DNA of 6,698 nt. Origin: Chromatiales bacterium. GTDB taxonomy: Bacteria; Pseudomonadota; Gammaproteobacteria; Steroidobacterales; GCA-2729495. The translations under genes were made by a program, and so were the position numbers. Every line of letters starts with the position of its first letter. Positions within the stretch are counted from its first letter, which is position 1. Of the stretch, positions 5,893 through 6,698 are shown piece by piece. The DNA lies in the NCBI GenBank assembly GCA_030614035.1, contig JAUWKW010000081.1, positions 1 through 6,698 of the forward strand. The letters are read 5' to 3'. Under the pieces are notes generated by a model. That model was not told where the DNA came from and ran no database searches. It was given only the letters and a program-made list of their open reading frames with translations.

Positions 5893-6321
5893 CTATCCGT
5901 TGATATAACGCTCCATTTGCTCGATGACGAACTGTTGCTCGGCGATTATGTACTTGACCAAATCTCCAAGTGAAATAACGCCAAGCACTTCATTGCCATC
6001 GAGAACCGGCAGGTGACGGATTCGGCGCTCGGTCATTATCGCCATGCATTCCTCGATCTTGTTATCCGGCCCCGTCGTGATCACTTCGGAGCTCATGATC
6101 TCGCTAATTTTCGTGTTTTCCGATGACCGTCCTTCCAGGATAATTTTTCGGGCGTAGTCTCTCTCGGAAATTACACCGACTAATTTCTGGCCATCCATCA
6201 CGATCAGCGCACCCACTGCCTTTTCAGCCATAAGATGAATTGCATCGTAGACCGACGCATCCGGAGCAATGCTCCAAACGTCATACCCTTTCTTCTTCAG
6301 TAATGTTTGAATCCTTTTCAT
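5893..6321 (-). CDS. Stand-alone CBS-domain pair protein
   Basis: A cytosolic protein of 142 residues made almost entirely of one CBS pair (Bateman module), the kind that binds adenine nucleotides or related ligands and regulates partners. CBS1 spans about residues 13-62 and ends in LVGVISERDYARKII; CBS2 spans about 73-126 with RIRHLPVLDGNEVLGVISLGDLV. The ISERDY and ISLGDL aspartates (D55, D120) sit where nucleotide ribose contacts are usually made. There is no attached enzyme, transporter or DNA-binding domain, and the C-terminal helix (EQQFVIEQMERYI) may mediate dimer or partner contact. I chose ATG 6321 because AGGGGG lies 7 bases upstream; the in-frame ATG at 6339 lacks such a site. The DUF4124 gene follows 107 bases later, so co-transcription is possible but not shown. 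The ligand and partner are unknown. Confidence 0.93.
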   Translation of the reverse strand: MKRIQTLLKKKGYDVWSIAPDASVYDAIHLMAEKAVGALIVMDGQKLVGVISERDYARKIILEGRSSENTKISEIMSSEVITTGPDNKIEECMAIMTERRIRHLPVLDGNEVLGVISLGDLVKYIIAEQQFVIEQMERYING

Positions 6322-6328
6322 CGGATTT

Positions 6329-6334
6329 CCCCCT
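6329..6334 (-). promoter_or_regulatory. Ribosome binding site deciding the CBS gene start
   Basis: AGGGGG on the - strand, 7 bases before the ATG at 6321. This strong site lies inside the alternative longer frame from 6339 and argues for the shorter 142-residue protein. Confidence 0.75.
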
Positions 6335-6489
6335 GTCATGCCCTGTTGGCAGCGGCTAACTACGGGGCAGGGCGAGCATCAAATCTTCATCCCAAAGTTT
6401 CGAGTTCCCCGGCCGGACATTATTAATGCTTAGCCAAAAAGACGAAGCGACGGACCACCGAGTTCGCCAAGTAACCACCCGAGGTTGTC

Positions 6490-6698
6490 CTAGGATACGA
6501 ATGCCAACGGCACGCTGAGAAATAACAGAAGCCATCGAGTGTGCTTGTCGGTACGGATAAATACATATAGAACCGCTATGTAATGCACGGCGGCCAACGC
6601 GAGTGCAATTGCAGGGACAGAGAAGAGATCGCCGGCAGTGGCGAACGAGTAAAATAACGAGCCCAACCCGAATATCACCGCCAGAAGGAAGGCGATCG
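6490..6698 (-). CDS. Small membrane protein, N-terminus outside the window (partial)
   Basis: A C-terminal fragment of 68 residues of an unrecognised membrane protein. The frame stays open through the window edge; a GTG at 6678 is an internal valine or a possible start, but the codons before it (IAFLLA) continue the same hydrophobic helix, so I treat the gene as truncated. Three hydrophobic stretches are visible: IAFLLAVIFGLGSLFYSF, then about VPAIALALAAVHYIAVLYVF, then after a charged turn (RTDKHTR) the last helix WLLLFLSVPLAF. The protein ends two residues after the last helix. The charged turn is likely cytosolic by the positive-inside rule. It is transcribed toward the CBS gene, 168 bases away. 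No family is assigned. Confidence 0.6.
   Translation of the reverse strand, partial: IAFLLAVIFGLGSLFYSFATAGDLFSVPAIALALAAVHYIAVLYVFIRTDKHTRWLLLFLSVPLAFVS

Noticed and set aside
6354..6424. Promoter-like pieces upstream of the CBS gene: TTGATG with a poor -10 (TTAGCC), AATAAT at 6424-6419, and GGGAACT resembling a sigma-E -35
   Set aside because: None has a convincing partner element at the right spacing, so no promoter is called although one probably lies in this 168-base gap.
1..6698. Mobile element, prophage, CRISPR, tRNA, rRNA or toxin-antitoxin content
   Set aside because: No matching gene, long terminal repeat, spaced direct repeat or RNA-like fold was seen on either strand.

Overview
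The window reads as ordinary chromosomal DNA of a gammaproteobacterium-like organism. This is an inference from the mix of families: an oligopeptidase A (PrlC), an exodeoxyribonuclease III, and two small exported proteins of the DUF4124 and DUF2845 types that are common in Gammaproteobacteria. I see no transposase, phage gene, CRISPR array, tRNA or rRNA.

The left half is on the + strand. It begins inside prlC (M3 zinc oligopeptidase; N-terminus outside the window), which is followed after 36 bases by xthA (exonuclease III). A 203-base gap with small inverted repeats leads to a 352-residue HD-superfamily phosphohydrolase. Its metal-site spacing resembles class I cyclic-nucleotide phosphodiesterases.

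The right half is on the - strand and converges on the HD gene with a 27-base junction. Read in its own direction (right to left), it holds the 3' end of a small membrane protein cut by the window edge, a stand-alone CBS-domain pair protein, a DUF4124 envelope protein with a cysteine-rich C-terminus, a cupin, a GFA-family zinc protein, and a DUF2845 exported protein. The DUF4124, cupin and GFA genes are packed tightly: the cupin stop overlaps the GFA start, and the cupin start lies 38 bases past the DUF4124 stop. These three are probably co-transcribed.

Functionally the window is mixed: peptide turnover (PrlC), base-excision repair (XthA), possible nucleotide signalling or hydrolysis (HD protein, CBS pair), cytosolic small-molecule or thiol chemistry (cupin plus GFA), and cell-envelope proteins with conserved cysteines. 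I found no clear previously undescribed system. The points most worth a second look are the PDE-like HD protein, the coupled cupin-GFA pair between two cysteine-bearing exported proteins, a dnaX-like slippery heptamer inside prlC, and dyad sequences upstream of the DUF4124 and DUF2845 genes.
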